Positions 25,610-33,610 of a stretch of DNA of 64,000 bases are shown piece by piece (within the stretch, counting starts at the first letter, position 1; every line of letters starts with the position of its first letter). This DNA comes from Chromatiaceae bacterium (GTDB lineage: Bacteria > Pseudomonadota > Gammaproteobacteria > Chromatiales > Chromatiaceae). The notes beneath the pieces are model-generated. The model ran no database searches. It had not been told where the DNA came from and worked only from the letters and a program-made list of their open reading frames with translations. A program made the translations under genes and the position numbers. The DNA lies in assembly GCA_016714645.1 (NCBI GenBank), contig JADKCI010000001.1:1178001-1242000 (forward strand). Direction: 5' to 3'.

Positions 25610-26806
25610 ATGCCCGCCCAGACATTGACGATCGTGAAGGCGACTGGCCAGGACGAATGCCTGGCGCCTCTTACCCTGCATCGAGCCAAGGCCGCCGTCC
25701 CCTTCGGCGGCAAATTTCGCATCATCGATTTTACCCTCGCCAATTGCCTGCACTCCGGGCTGCGCCAGATCCTGGTGCTGACGCAATGGAAGTCCCATTC
25801 CCTCCAGAAGCACCTGCGCGACGGCTGGTCGATCTTTCACCCGGAACTCGGGGAGTACATCACCCCCATCCCCCCCCAGATGCGCGAGGGCTCCGATTGG
25901 TACGGTGGCCTCTTCAGCGCCATGCGCCAAAATCGCTATCTGATCGAACGTAACGCGGAACGCTTCGTGCTTGCCCTGGACGGCGATCTGGTCTATCGCA
26001 TGGACTACGCCGAGTTGATCCGCCACCACCGGGAGCGCGGCGCGGTCATCACCGCCGCCTGCCGCGGCGCGGACAGTGGGCCCAAACCCGCCCTGGCCTT
26101 TGATCTGGCCGGCGAGGACCGGGTGTGCGGTCTCTTGACGGCGGAGGCCCCCGTCCCGGGCACCAGTTGTGCCCCCATGGGGGTCTATCTCTTCAACAAG
26201 GATTTCCTGCTCGAATTGCTGGATTCGGTGGAGGCCGTTGTCGCCGCCGACCGGGTCTCCGTGGCCGAGGCCGTCGCTAAGCTGGCGGGGGACACCGAGG
26301 TCTGTGTTTATCGCTTTGGCGGCGAACGCGGCCGGGTCTCCCCTGATCGCTACTGGAATAACCTGAGCAACATCGACGATTACTACCTGGCCAATATGGC
26401 CCTGCTGGAGCACGATCCCCCCCTCAATCTCTACCAAAGCGATTGGAAGATCTTCACCGCTCAGGGTCAGAATCCCCCGGCGCGCACCATACCCGGCCTG
26501 TCCGGCACCGAGGGGATCTTCGTCAACTCCATGCTGGCGGCTGGTACCGTGATCAGTGGCGGGGGTGTCAATCACTCCATCCTCTTTCCGGGGGTGCGGG
26601 TGATGGATGGGGCCATCGTCGAGGACGCCATCCTCTTCAATTGCGTCACGGTCGGGGAGCGCGCGCACCTGCGCCGCTGCATCATCGATAAGGAGGTGGA
26701 GGTGCCGCCGGATACCGCTATCGGCATCAATCCCGCGGCGGATAGGGCGCGTTTTCATATCTCCGCAGGCGGTCTGGTGGTTATCCCCAAGGGCTACAAA
26801 TTCTGA
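25610..26806 (+). CDS. GlgC-like protein, probably not a working ADP-glucose pyrophosphorylase
   Basis: 398 residues, collinear with GlgC over its whole length: FGGKFRIIDFTLANCLHSGLRQ, LQKHLRDGWSIFHPE, DLVYRMDYAELIRHH, APMGVYLFNKDFL, and a left-handed beta-helix end (MLAAGTVISGGGV, LRRCIIDKEVEVPP). The nucleotide-binding loop is wrecked, however. GGRGTRLxxLT reads ATGQDECLAPLT, GTADAVxQN reads GGLFSAMRQN, the EKP motif with the glucose-1-phosphate Lys is absent, and YWRDVGT reads YWNNLSN. The metal-binding Asp (LDGDLVYRMDY) survives. Such a pattern is known for GlgD-type non-catalytic subunits. It may be a regulatory partner of a true GlgC elsewhere, or a sugar-nucleotide sensor. A clear SD (AAAGGAGAG) precedes the ATG. 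Confidence 0.8.
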   Translation: MPAQTLTIVKATGQDECLAPLTLHRAKAAVPFGGKFRIIDFTLANCLHSGLRQILVLTQWKSHSLQKHLRDGWSIFHPELGEYITPIPPQMREGSDWYGGLFSAMRQNRYLIERNAERFVLALDGDLVYRMDYAELIRHHRERGAVITAACRGADSGPKPALAFDLAGEDRVCGLLTAEAPVPGTSCAPMGVYLFNKDFLLELLDSVEAVVAADRVSVAEAVAKLAGDTEVCVYRFGGERGRVSPDRYWNNLSNIDDYYLANMALLEHDPPLNLYQSDWKIFTAQGQNPPARTIPGLSGTEGIFVNSMLAAGTVISGGGVNHSILFPGVRVMDGAIVEDAILFNCVTVGERAHLRRCIIDKEVEVPPDTAIGINPAADRARFHISAGGLVVIPKGYKF

Positions 26807-26811
26807 GGGGG

Positions 26812-27474
26812 ATGGCGTCGAACCTGGACGGAGACCGCCTGCTCGCGGTCTTCGAGGCCATGCTCGCCGCCCATGGCCCCCAGGACTGGTGGCCGGCGGA
26901 GACGCCCTTCGAGGTCATGGTGGGGGCCGTCCTCACCCAGAACACCTCTTGGACAAACGTCGAGCGCGGCCTGAACAATCTCGCCGCCCTGGGGGCCTTG
27001 ACGGCCCCCGCCATCCTCGCCCTGCCCGAACCGGAACTGGCCGCCCGCCTGCGGCCCGTAGGCTATTTCAACGTCAAGGCCCGGCGCTTGCGAGCCTTCT
27101 GCGCCGCCTATCTCGCCCACGGGGGACTGGCAGGGCTGTCCCGGCTCGCCACGGCCGAGCTACGGCAGCGGCTGCTGGCCATCAAGGGCGTCGGCCCCGA
27201 GACCGCCGACGACATCCTCCTCTACGCCTTCGACCGGCCCGTCTTTGTCGTCGATGCCTACAGCCGGCGTCTCCTCTCGCGCCTGGGCGAACTCGATGGC
27301 AACGAGGGCTACGAGACCATCCGCCAGGGCATGGAGACCGCATTGGGACCGGACGTCGCCCTCTTCAACGAATACCACGCCCTCATCGTCCGCCACGGCA
27401 AGGAGGTCTGCCGTACCCGGCCCCGGTGCGGGGTTTGTTGCCTGGCGGCCTTATGCCCGGGCCGCCAGGGTTAG
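26812..27474 (+). CDS. HhH-GPD DNA glycosylase, MagIII-like, with 4Fe-4S cluster
   Basis: Base-excision repair glycosylase of the endonuclease III superfamily, 220 residues. It has the helix-hairpin-helix IKGVGPETADDILLYAF, the catalytic Asp in FVVDAYSRRLLSRLG and a C-terminal Cys cluster (C-x5-C-x2-C-x5-C). In true endonuclease III the HhH carries a lyase Lys (GVGRKTA); here it is Glu (GVGPETA). This is as in the monofunctional MagIII-type 3-methyladenine glycosylases (KGIGKESADAIL), so lyase activity is unlikely. It starts 5 bases after the glgC-like stop and may be co-transcribed. It converges with arfB. Confidence 0.82.
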   Translation: MASNLDGDRLLAVFEAMLAAHGPQDWWPAETPFEVMVGAVLTQNTSWTNVERGLNNLAALGALTAPAILALPEPELAARLRPVGYFNVKARRLRAFCAAYLAHGGLAGLSRLATAELRQRLLAIKGVGPETADDILLYAFDRPVFVVDAYSRRLLSRLGELDGNEGYETIRQGMETALGPDVALFNEYHALIVRHGKEVCRTRPRCGVCCLAALCPGRQG

Positions 27475-27494
27475 GACGCCGGGCCAGGCATCCC

Positions 27495-27971
27495 TCATCC
27501 CTCGCCCAGAGGGCCAGAGCGTCGTTGCTTGGTTTGGGCCCGCTGATGCTTGGCCTCCATCCGCCTTTCCCGGGCCCCGCGGCTGGGACGCGTGGGGCGG
27601 CGCGGCTTGGGCTCCTCGGTGGCCTGGATCAGCAGTTGAGCCAGGCGTTGGCGGGCATCGTCTCGGTTGCGCTCGCGGGTGCGATAGCGGTGGGCTTCGA
27701 TGGTGATGAAGCCGTCGCTCCCCAGGCGCCGGCCCGCCAGGCGGGCCAGGCGTTCCCGCATCGGCTCGGGCAGGGCCAGGCAGCGGGCGGCGTCGAAACG
27801 CAATTGCACCGCCGTGGCCAGCTTGTTGACGTTCTGCCCCCCCGGTCCGGGCGAGCGGATGAAGCGCTCCTCCAGGTCCGTCGCGGGGATCAGGATCTGG
27901 TGATTGACGCGCAGGCCGTCGGATCTGGCTGGGCTGGGGCTCCAGGTGGCGGGTTCGTTGGGACTGCTCAC
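27495..27971 (-). CDS. arfB: Alternative ribosome-rescue factor ArfB (YaeJ)
   Basis: Releases peptides from ribosomes stalled without a stop codon. It has 158 residues with the release-factor GGQ motif in SPGPGGQNVNKLATAVQLRF and a Lys/Arg-rich C-terminal tail (RRPTRPSRGARERRMEAKHQ) that enters the empty mRNA channel. The length is slightly above the usual ~140 because of about 18 extra N-terminal residues (SSPNEPATWSPSPARSD). The real start could be internal, but no better ribosome site is evident. The gene converges with the glycosylase gene, 20 bases between stops. Confidence 0.92.
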   Translation of the reverse strand: MSSPNEPATWSPSPARSDGLRVNHQILIPATDLEERFIRSPGPGGQNVNKLATAVQLRFDAARCLALPEPMRERLARLAGRRLGSDGFITIEAHRYRTRERNRDDARQRLAQLLIQATEEPKPRRPTRPSRGARERRMEAKHQRAQTKQRRSGPLGEG

Positions 27972-28055
27972 GGGCTGGGTTCTCCGGGTGATAAGGGTGG
28001 CGGCGGGCCAGGCTCGTGCCCAGCGGTGCCAAGGGCCAGGCGGGGTCGGAAGGCG

Positions 28056-29309
28056 TCAGCTCCCGCGGGTCAGCCTGGCGGCAAGCCAGGTGATGCCCAG
28101 GGCCAGGGCCATCAGCAGGAAGGCACTGCCCACCTGGCTGATGAGTGCGGGGGCCAGCAGGAGGAGGGCGCCCAGGCCCAGCATCATGATGCCAGACAAT
28201 AGCTTGAGCAGGCGTCCCTCGCGCTCGCCGAGCCTGCGGGCCCCCAGCTTGCGGGCAAAGAGGATGACAATCAGTCCCAGGGGCATGACATAGATGAGGT
28301 TGTAGGCGGCGAGATAGGCGAGGCGGCCCGCTGGCGTCAAGTCGGCCAGGGTGAGCAAGCGGGTATAGACCAGGGGGAAGCCCGCCGTACACAGCAATTC
28401 GTAGAAATTCGCGGCCACCGCCAGCAGGACCGTCGCGGCCAACATGGCTGGCAGGCTATCGGCGCTCAGGATGGTGCGGGCGCGCCGAAAGATGTCCGAC
28501 TTTTTTGACTCGGGGATGGACAGGGATGGCCCTTGGTGGAACAGAAAGAAGTCCTTGACGTTGAGGAGGCCCACCAGCACGGCGAGGGCCCCCGCGGCCA
28601 GGGTCACCCCATCAAGGTGGCCGAGCAACTGGAAGAGGCTGAGCCAGGCCGCCATGAAGGCGAAATACATCAGCCCCGAAACGGTCACGAAGATGCCGCC
28701 GATGGCCAGCATGCGGGTGCGGTTCCCTTGATGAACCATGAGGGATAACAGAAACAGTAGGACGAAGAAGGCGCAGGGGTTGAAGGCGTCCAGCCCGGCC
28801 AGCACCAGCGTGAGCATCGGCAGGGACAGGTGGGTAGGGTCGATGGCGCCGATGAGCGGCAGTCCGATCGGGGGCGCGGCGGCTTGGGCCCCGGCCACCC
28901 GGTTGGGCCCGGCCGTGGCGGCTCTGGCCCGGCAGGCATCCAGACGCTGACGAATCATGTCACCCGTGGTGTCATCGCTATCCCAGCCTACCTGCATCTC
29001 GCCACAAAAGAGCAGAGCGGGCACCGAGGCCGCCTGTTCGCCCAAGTCCGCCGCCATGGCCTCGTAAAGACGGGCGTTTTCCGGCTGGTGGGTGAGTTCC
29101 CGCGCATGCAGCTTCACCCAGGGCCGGGCCTGGGGAATGGCCTCAATCGCGGGGTGGGCCTCGATGCAATGGGGGCAGGTCAGGGCCCAGTAGAAATAGA
29201 GGTGGACCCCGGGTTGGCCATCGGGTCCGGTCGTGACCCAGGGCTCGTCGGCCTGGCCCAGGGCTGGCGGCAGGAGGCAGAACAGGAGGACAAACAGCAC
29301 CGGCCGCAT
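28056..29309 (-). CDS. Periplasmic thioredoxin-like domain fused to CcdA/DsbD-type membrane domain
   Basis: About 417 residues. A signal peptide (VLFVLLFCLLPPALGQA) is followed by a thioredoxin-like domain with CPHC (ALTCPHCIEAHPAIEAIP) and VPALLFCGEMQVGWDS. Then come about six to seven membrane segments with FNPCAFFVLLFLLSL and ANFYELLCTAGFP, each bearing one of the two Cys that relay electrons in CcdA/DsbD proteins. The order, thioredoxin first and membrane domain second, differs from DsbD, where the thioredoxin-like domain is C-terminal. It probably moves reducing power from the cytoplasm to a periplasmic target. I chose the ATG at 29309 (GGAGGGG upstream) over an in-frame earlier start. 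It is divergent from accA. Confidence 0.8.
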   Translation of the reverse strand: MRPVLFVLLFCLLPPALGQADEPWVTTGPDGQPGVHLYFYWALTCPHCIEAHPAIEAIPQARPWVKLHARELTHQPENARLYEAMAADLGEQAASVPALLFCGEMQVGWDSDDTTGDMIRQRLDACRARAATAGPNRVAGAQAAAPPIGLPLIGAIDPTHLSLPMLTLVLAGLDAFNPCAFFVLLFLLSLMVHQGNRTRMLAIGGIFVTVSGLMYFAFMAAWLSLFQLLGHLDGVTLAAGALAVLVGLLNVKDFFLFHQGPSLSIPESKKSDIFRRARTILSADSLPAMLAATVLLAVAANFYELLCTAGFPLVYTRLLTLADLTPAGRLAYLAAYNLIYVMPLGLIVILFARKLGARRLGEREGRLLKLLSGIMMLGLGALLLLAPALISQVGSAFLLMALALGITWLAARLTRGS

Positions 29310-29419
29310 GGTCCCCTCCAGGGAAAGGAATCCCGAAATGACAATTGCGAATCCCGCGATTCTCGCATGGCCCCTTGCCGCTGTCGCCAAGGACCAATTT
29401 TGATTAAGATGTTGCCATC

Positions 29420-30376
29420 ATGGATCTAAACTTTCTTGAATTTGAACAGCCCATCGCCGAACTCGAGGCCAAGATCGAGGAATTGCGGCTGGTTGGGAAT
29501 GACAGCGCCATCAACATCGGCGAGGAAATCGAGCGGCTGCAAACCAAGTGCCGGGCGCTCACCGAGAGCACCTTCGCCGCCCTCACCCCCTGGCAGATCT
29601 CCCAGCTCGCCCGCCATCCCCAGCGGCCCTACACCCTGGACTATGTGCCGCGCATCTTCGAGGGCTTTCAGGAGCTGCACGGCGATCGGGCCTATGCCGA
29701 CGATCCGGCCATCGTCGGGGGCCTGGCCAGGCTGGACGGTTTTCCGGTCATGGTCATTGGCCACCAGAAGGGGCGGGACACCAAGGAAAAGATCTATCGC
29801 AACTTCGGCATGCCGCGCCCGGAGGGCTACCGCAAGGCCCTGCGGCTGATGGAGATGGCGGAGCGCTTTCGCATGCCGATCCTGACCTTCATCGACACCC
29901 CGGGGGCCTATCCCGGCGTCGGCGCCGAGGAGCGCGGCCAGAGCGAGGCCATCGCCCATAATCTGCTGGTGATGGCCCATCTGCGCACCCCCATCATCTG
30001 CACCGTGGTCGGGGAGGGCGGCTCCGGCGGGGCCCTGGCCATCGGCGTCGGCGACCGGCTACTGATGCTCCAATACAGCACCTACTCCGTCATTTCCCCC
30101 GAGGGTTGCGCCTCCATCCTCTGGAAGAGCGCGGACAAGGCGGAACTGGCGGCGGAGGCCATGGCCATCACCTCCGACAAGCTCAAGGAGAACGCCCTGG
30201 TGGACGAGATCATCCCCGAGCCCCTGGGCGGCGCCCACCGCCATCCGGCCCAGATGGCCGCGAACCTCAAGGAGGCCCTGAGCCGCCACCTCGCCAAGCT
30301 CGCCGATCAGGACCTGGACGATCTCCTGGCCCGCCGCTACAAGCGCCTCATGGGCTTCGCCCGCTTCAAGGAGTAG
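29420..30376 (+). CDS. accA: Acetyl-CoA carboxylase carboxyltransferase subunit alpha
   Basis: With AccD, transfers the carboxyl group from biotin to acetyl-CoA, the first step of fatty acid synthesis. It has 318 residues, exactly the family length. Typical blocks: MDLNFLEFEQPIAELEAKIEEL, HPQRPYTLDY, GDRAYADDPAIVGGLAR, GRDTKEKIYRNFGMPRPEGYRKA, IDTPGAYPGVGAEERGQSE, GEGGSGGALAIGVGD and YSVISPEGCASILWK. tilS follows 21 bases after the stop, the same pair order as in many gammaproteobacteria. Confidence 0.97.
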   Translation: MDLNFLEFEQPIAELEAKIEELRLVGNDSAINIGEEIERLQTKCRALTESTFAALTPWQISQLARHPQRPYTLDYVPRIFEGFQELHGDRAYADDPAIVGGLARLDGFPVMVIGHQKGRDTKEKIYRNFGMPRPEGYRKALRLMEMAERFRMPILTFIDTPGAYPGVGAEERGQSEAIAHNLLVMAHLRTPIICTVVGEGGSGGALAIGVGDRLLMLQYSTYSVISPEGCASILWKSADKAELAAEAMAITSDKLKENALVDEIIPEPLGGAHRHPAQMAANLKEALSRHLAKLADQDLDDLLARRYKRLMGFARFKE

Positions 30377-30397
30377 CCGGCGGCCCAGGCCGTTCCC

Positions 30398-31933
30398 ATG
30401 GCCGTTCCGACCCCCGAGCGCCTGCTCCAGGCGCTTGATCTCTGTCCCGACACCCGGCGCCTCTGGGTCGCCTTGAGCGGTGGCCTGGATTCCACCGTCC
30501 TTCTTCATGTCCTGGCCGCCGCGCGGGAACTGAGACCCCTGGACCTGGCCGCCATCCATGTCGATCACGGTCTGAGCCCCGCCGCCGGCGACTGGGCCGA
30601 CCACTGCCGCCGCCTGTGCAAGCACCTGGCCGTGCCCCTGACCCTGCGCCACCTGGCACTCCAGCGCCAGGGCGGCGAGAGTCTGGAGGCCCTGGCCCGG
30701 GCGGGTCGCTATGCCGCCTTGAGTGCGGTAGCCGGTCCCGGTGACCTGGTGTTGACCGCCCAGCACCAGGACGATCAGGCCGAAACTCTGCTGCTGGCCC
30801 TGCTGCGCGGCAGCGGCGTCAAGGGTCTGGCGGCCATGCCCAGGCTGGCGCGACTGGGCGGGGCCTGGCTGTTGCGGCCCTTGCTGGGTTATCGGCGGGC
30901 CGAACTCCTCGCCTATGCCCGCGCCCAGGGCCTAACCTGGATCGAAGACCCTTCCAACGGCGACCTCGACTTCGATCGCAACTACCTGCGGTCCCGCATC
31001 CTGCCGTTATTGGCGGAGCGTTGGCCCGCCTGCGCGGCCAGTCTGTCCCGCTCGGCCGCTCATTGCGCCGAGGCCCAGGACTTGATCGCGGTGCTTGCGG
31101 CGCGGGAAATCAGCCGGATAGGGGGCAGTCGGCCCGGAACCCTCTCCCTGGCGGCCTTAGCGGTCCGCGCGCCCGCCCTCCAGGCCGCCGTGCTGCGACA
31201 CTGGCTCTCCGATCTTGGCCTGCCAACCCCGGACAGCCGCCATCTGGGGCGCATCCGCGCGGAGCTCATGCGGGCCCGTCCGGATCGTATCCCCTTGGTG
31301 GCCTGGCCTGGCTGCGAGACGCGCCGCTACCGCGATGACCTCTATGCCATGACGCCGCTCCCCCCGGTTCCGGGGGCCGCGGTGCTGGAGTGGCGGGAAG
31401 GGGAACTACCCCTGCCGGCGGGGCTGGGCTGCCTCCGCCTCCTGGATCGGGTGGGGGCCAGGCAGGACCCGGTTGCCTGCTGCTGGCCCTCTGGTCTGGA
31501 GGTCCGCTTCGGCGCTCGGGGTTTGAGGTGCCGCCTCGCGGATCAGCCCCACCAGCGGCGGCTCAAGCACCTGTTCCAGGAGGCCGCCATCCCCTCCTGG
31601 CTCAGGCCCTACGTACCCTGCCTCTTTGACGGCGCCCATCTGGTGGCGGTGGGGGATCTCTGGCGATGCACCCCGCCCACCGCGGACGACGGCATCCGCC
31701 TCCACTGGGACGACGGCATCCGCCTCCACTGGGAAGGCGGCATCCGTGATCACCCAGGATTTTGGAAAGCGGCGGGCCAGCCTCCCGGACACCGCGACCC
31801 GGAACCCTGTCCTGGCGCGGCGCAGCGGCCTAAGAAGGCAGCCCTAGATATCGAAAATGATGGAGGCGACGATCAGGTAATTGATGACGCCGAGCACGTC
31901 GATGGAGGTCAGCACGAAGGGTCCCGAGGCTAG
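30398..31933 (+). CDS. tilS: tRNA(Ile)-lysidine synthase with an extended C-terminus
   Basis: Attaches lysine to C34 of the AUA-reading tRNA(Ile); essential. The N-terminal PP-loop (VALSGGLDSTVLLHVLAA), DHGLSPAAGDWADHC, TAQHQDDQAET and EDPSNGDLDFDRNYLR are normal, and the C-terminal domain is recognisable (LKHLFQEAAIPSWLRP, LVAVGDLW). Most TilS end shortly after that point. Here two exact copies of a 24-base unit (31685-31732) and a third partial one repeat GIRLHW-type residues. The frame then runs ~65 codons further, giving 511 residues and a 90-base tail-to-tail overlap with mgtE. The tail is low-complexity (His, Gly, Asp, Glu), looks like readthrough of former non-coding sequence, and overlaps codons of the opposite gene. 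Confidence 0.92.
   Translation: MAVPTPERLLQALDLCPDTRRLWVALSGGLDSTVLLHVLAAARELRPLDLAAIHVDHGLSPAAGDWADHCRRLCKHLAVPLTLRHLALQRQGGESLEALARAGRYAALSAVAGPGDLVLTAQHQDDQAETLLLALLRGSGVKGLAAMPRLARLGGAWLLRPLLGYRRAELLAYARAQGLTWIEDPSNGDLDFDRNYLRSRILPLLAERWPACAASLSRSAAHCAEAQDLIAVLAAREISRIGGSRPGTLSLAALAVRAPALQAAVLRHWLSDLGLPTPDSRHLGRIRAELMRARPDRIPLVAWPGCETRRYRDDLYAMTPLPPVPGAAVLEWREGELPLPAGLGCLRLLDRVGARQDPVACCWPSGLEVRFGARGLRCRLADQPHQRRLKHLFQEAAIPSWLRPYVPCLFDGAHLVAVGDLWRCTPPTADDGIRLHWDDGIRLHWEGGIRDHPGFWKAAGQPPGHRDPEPCPGAAQRPKKAALDIENDGGDDQVIDDAEHVDGGQHEGSRG
31685..31732 (+). repeat. 24-bp tandem duplication at the end of tilS
   Basis: Two exact copies of a 24-base unit (31685-31708 and 31709-31732), followed by a partial third copy that begins GAAGGCGGCATCCG. 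The unit keeps the reading frame and encodes DDGIRLHW. It marks slippage or unequal crossing over at the point where the normal TilS C-terminus should end. Confidence 0.9.
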
Positions 31934-33250
31934 GGCGGGGTCTGTTCCTAGTCGCTGAAAGAGCATGGGCAGCGAGGAGGCGATGATGGCCGCCAGGCAG
32001 ATGTTCATCAACATGGCCACGCCGACGGTGAGCATGAGGTTGGGTACACTTTCGAAATTGTGGAACATCAGGTAGGAGACGAGGGATAGCATGAGGCCGT
32101 AGAAGGAGCCCAGCATCAGGCCAACGGACAACTCCTTGATCAGCAGGGATTTGAAGTGGGATAGCTTGAGGGAGCCCGTGGCCAGACCGCGCACGGCGAC
32201 GGTGGCGGCCTGGGTGCCGACGTTGCCGGCCATGCCCATGACAATCGGCAGGAAGGCGCTCAGTTGAATGATCTGGGCCATGGTGGCCTCGTACTGGTCA
32301 AGCACGAAGGCCGCGCCGACACCACCCAGAAAGGCGGCCATCAGCCAGGGCGCGCGCAGCTTGAAGATGTTCAGGGGCGACTGGGTCAACAGCTCGGAGC
32401 TGCTGGTACCCGCCATGGCCAACATCTCGCGGGTGGTCTCGTTCTCGATGACATCGATGACGTCGTCCACCGTCACCATGCCCACCAGGACGCCCTCCTC
32501 ATCCACCACGGGGATGGCCAGCAGTCGGTACTTATCCACCAACTTGGCCACGGTTTCCTGGCTGTCGCTGGTATGGGTGCTCACGATACGGGAGTTCATG
32601 ACATCCCGCAGCAGCTTGGAGGGATGCGCCAGGAGCAGTTGGCGCAGGGAAACGACACCCATCAGGCGGCCATGGCTGTTGGTGACATAGAGGTAATAAA
32701 CCATCTCCACGTCTTCCATGTCCACGCGGCCCCGGATGGCCTCGACCGCCTGCTCCACGCGCGAATCATCGGTCATGGAGAAAAACTCGGTGGTCATGAT
32801 GCCACCGGCCGTGTTCGGGTCGTACTGGAGCAAGTCCTCCAGCTCGTCCTGACTATCCTTGGTCAGGGCCGAGGTCACCTTGGCACCCAGTTCCTCGTCC
32901 AGTTTGCCGATGAAATCGACCAGATCATCCGGCGCCAGGTGATCCAGAATCGGGGCCAGCCGAGCCAGGTCCGCCTCGCGCACGACATCCGAAAGCATCC
33001 GCGTTGATAGGGTCGCCATGACCTCGGCGGCTACGCTCGGGTTTGGGATGCTCAGGAACAGGACCGTGACATACTCCTCCGGGATCCCTTCCAGCACCTG
33101 TCCCAGGTCCGCCGGATGGATCTTGGAGAGGATCTTCTCCAAGGGTTTCTTGGCGTCTCGGCGCAACAGACGCTCGATGGCATCCCTGAGCTTGAGCAAT
33201 TTTCCACCGGAATCGGCGACGGCTACATGGGTGTGGGTATCAATCATCAT
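31844..33250 (-). CDS. mgtE: Magnesium transporter MgtE
   Basis: Mg2+ channel/transporter in the inner membrane, 468 residues from the ATG at 33250 (AGGGGACC eight bases upstream; MM at the start, so 33247 is equally possible). Order of parts: N domain of helical repeats (IHPADLGQVLEGIP, HLAPDDLVDFIGKLD), a CBS pair (YDPNTAGGIMTTEFF, LYVTNSHGRLMGVVSL, RLLAIPVVDEEGVLVGMVTVDD) that closes the pore when Mg2+ binds, and five membrane helices with the pore motif MGMAGNVGTQAATVAVRGLA. It is intact. The gene lies at the edge of a Mg/phosphate gene island, and a Pho-box-like array lies 270-310 bases upstream in the same orientation. Confidence 0.95.
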   Translation of the reverse strand: MMIDTHTHVAVADSGGKLLKLRDAIERLLRRDAKKPLEKILSKIHPADLGQVLEGIPEEYVTVLFLSIPNPSVAAEVMATLSTRMLSDVVREADLARLAPILDHLAPDDLVDFIGKLDEELGAKVTSALTKDSQDELEDLLQYDPNTAGGIMTTEFFSMTDDSRVEQAVEAIRGRVDMEDVEMVYYLYVTNSHGRLMGVVSLRQLLLAHPSKLLRDVMNSRIVSTHTSDSQETVAKLVDKYRLLAIPVVDEEGVLVGMVTVDDVIDVIENETTREMLAMAGTSSSELLTQSPLNIFKLRAPWLMAAFLGGVGAAFVLDQYEATMAQIIQLSAFLPIVMGMAGNVGTQAATVAVRGLATGSLKLSHFKSLLIKELSVGLMLGSFYGLMLSLVSYLMFHNFESVPNLMLTVGVAMLMNICLAAIIASSLPMLFQRLGTDPALASGPFVLTSIDVLGVINYLIVASIIFDI

Positions 33251-33610
33251 GGTGGGTGGTCCCCTGGCCAATGCCTGGCCGGAATCAAGGGCGCGAGATA
33301 GGGGCAGGTGACGGGGCTGTAACCAAACTCCGAGGGGTTTGGATCGTGCAGACAAGGTCAACGCCCAGGATATTCGTCTTCCTGGCGGACCTGGGAGACG
33401 GTTATTGGGGCTGGTCCGCACCAAGACGATCAGCGCTGGTTGGGGAGAAGGGCTTGGCGCTCGGTGGGACCCGAAAATCACCGGCTAATGATAGAGGGTG
33501 AGGGACCAAAAAGGGTGGCGGAGATGAAAAAACATGACAAGGGATTGACGGTTTGGTGACGATTCGGGCGCCGGGGCCGAGACCTCCGACGTCCTGGTGC
33601 CATACCCGGC
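33251..33610 (-). other. 360-base gap upstream of mgtE
   Basis: No gene is supported here; the open frames are short and look non-coding. The distal part (33523-33562) holds a Pho-box-like array. The 270 bases between it and mgtE would form a long 5' leader. I looked for the conserved M-box (Mg2+ riboswitch) core and did not find it. Small inverted repeats such as CCTGGCC...GGCCGG near 33260-33285 are present but unremarkable. Confidence 0.6.
33523..33562 (-). promoter_or_regulatory. Pho-box-like array upstream of mgtE
   Basis: On the minus strand four 7-mers follow each other with exactly four bases between them: TCGTCAC, CCGTCAA, TTGTCAT, TTTCATC. This is the 11-bp period of PhoB sites (consensus CTGTCAT-N4-CTGTCAT), and the orientation matches mgtE. 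TGTCA-type cores are present in three units. The spacing is exact; whether PhoB binds is inference. Confidence 0.5.

Noticed and set aside
33251..33522. Mg2+ riboswitch (M-box) in the mgtE leader
   Set aside because: The conserved M-box core elements are not present; only ordinary small inverted repeats are seen.
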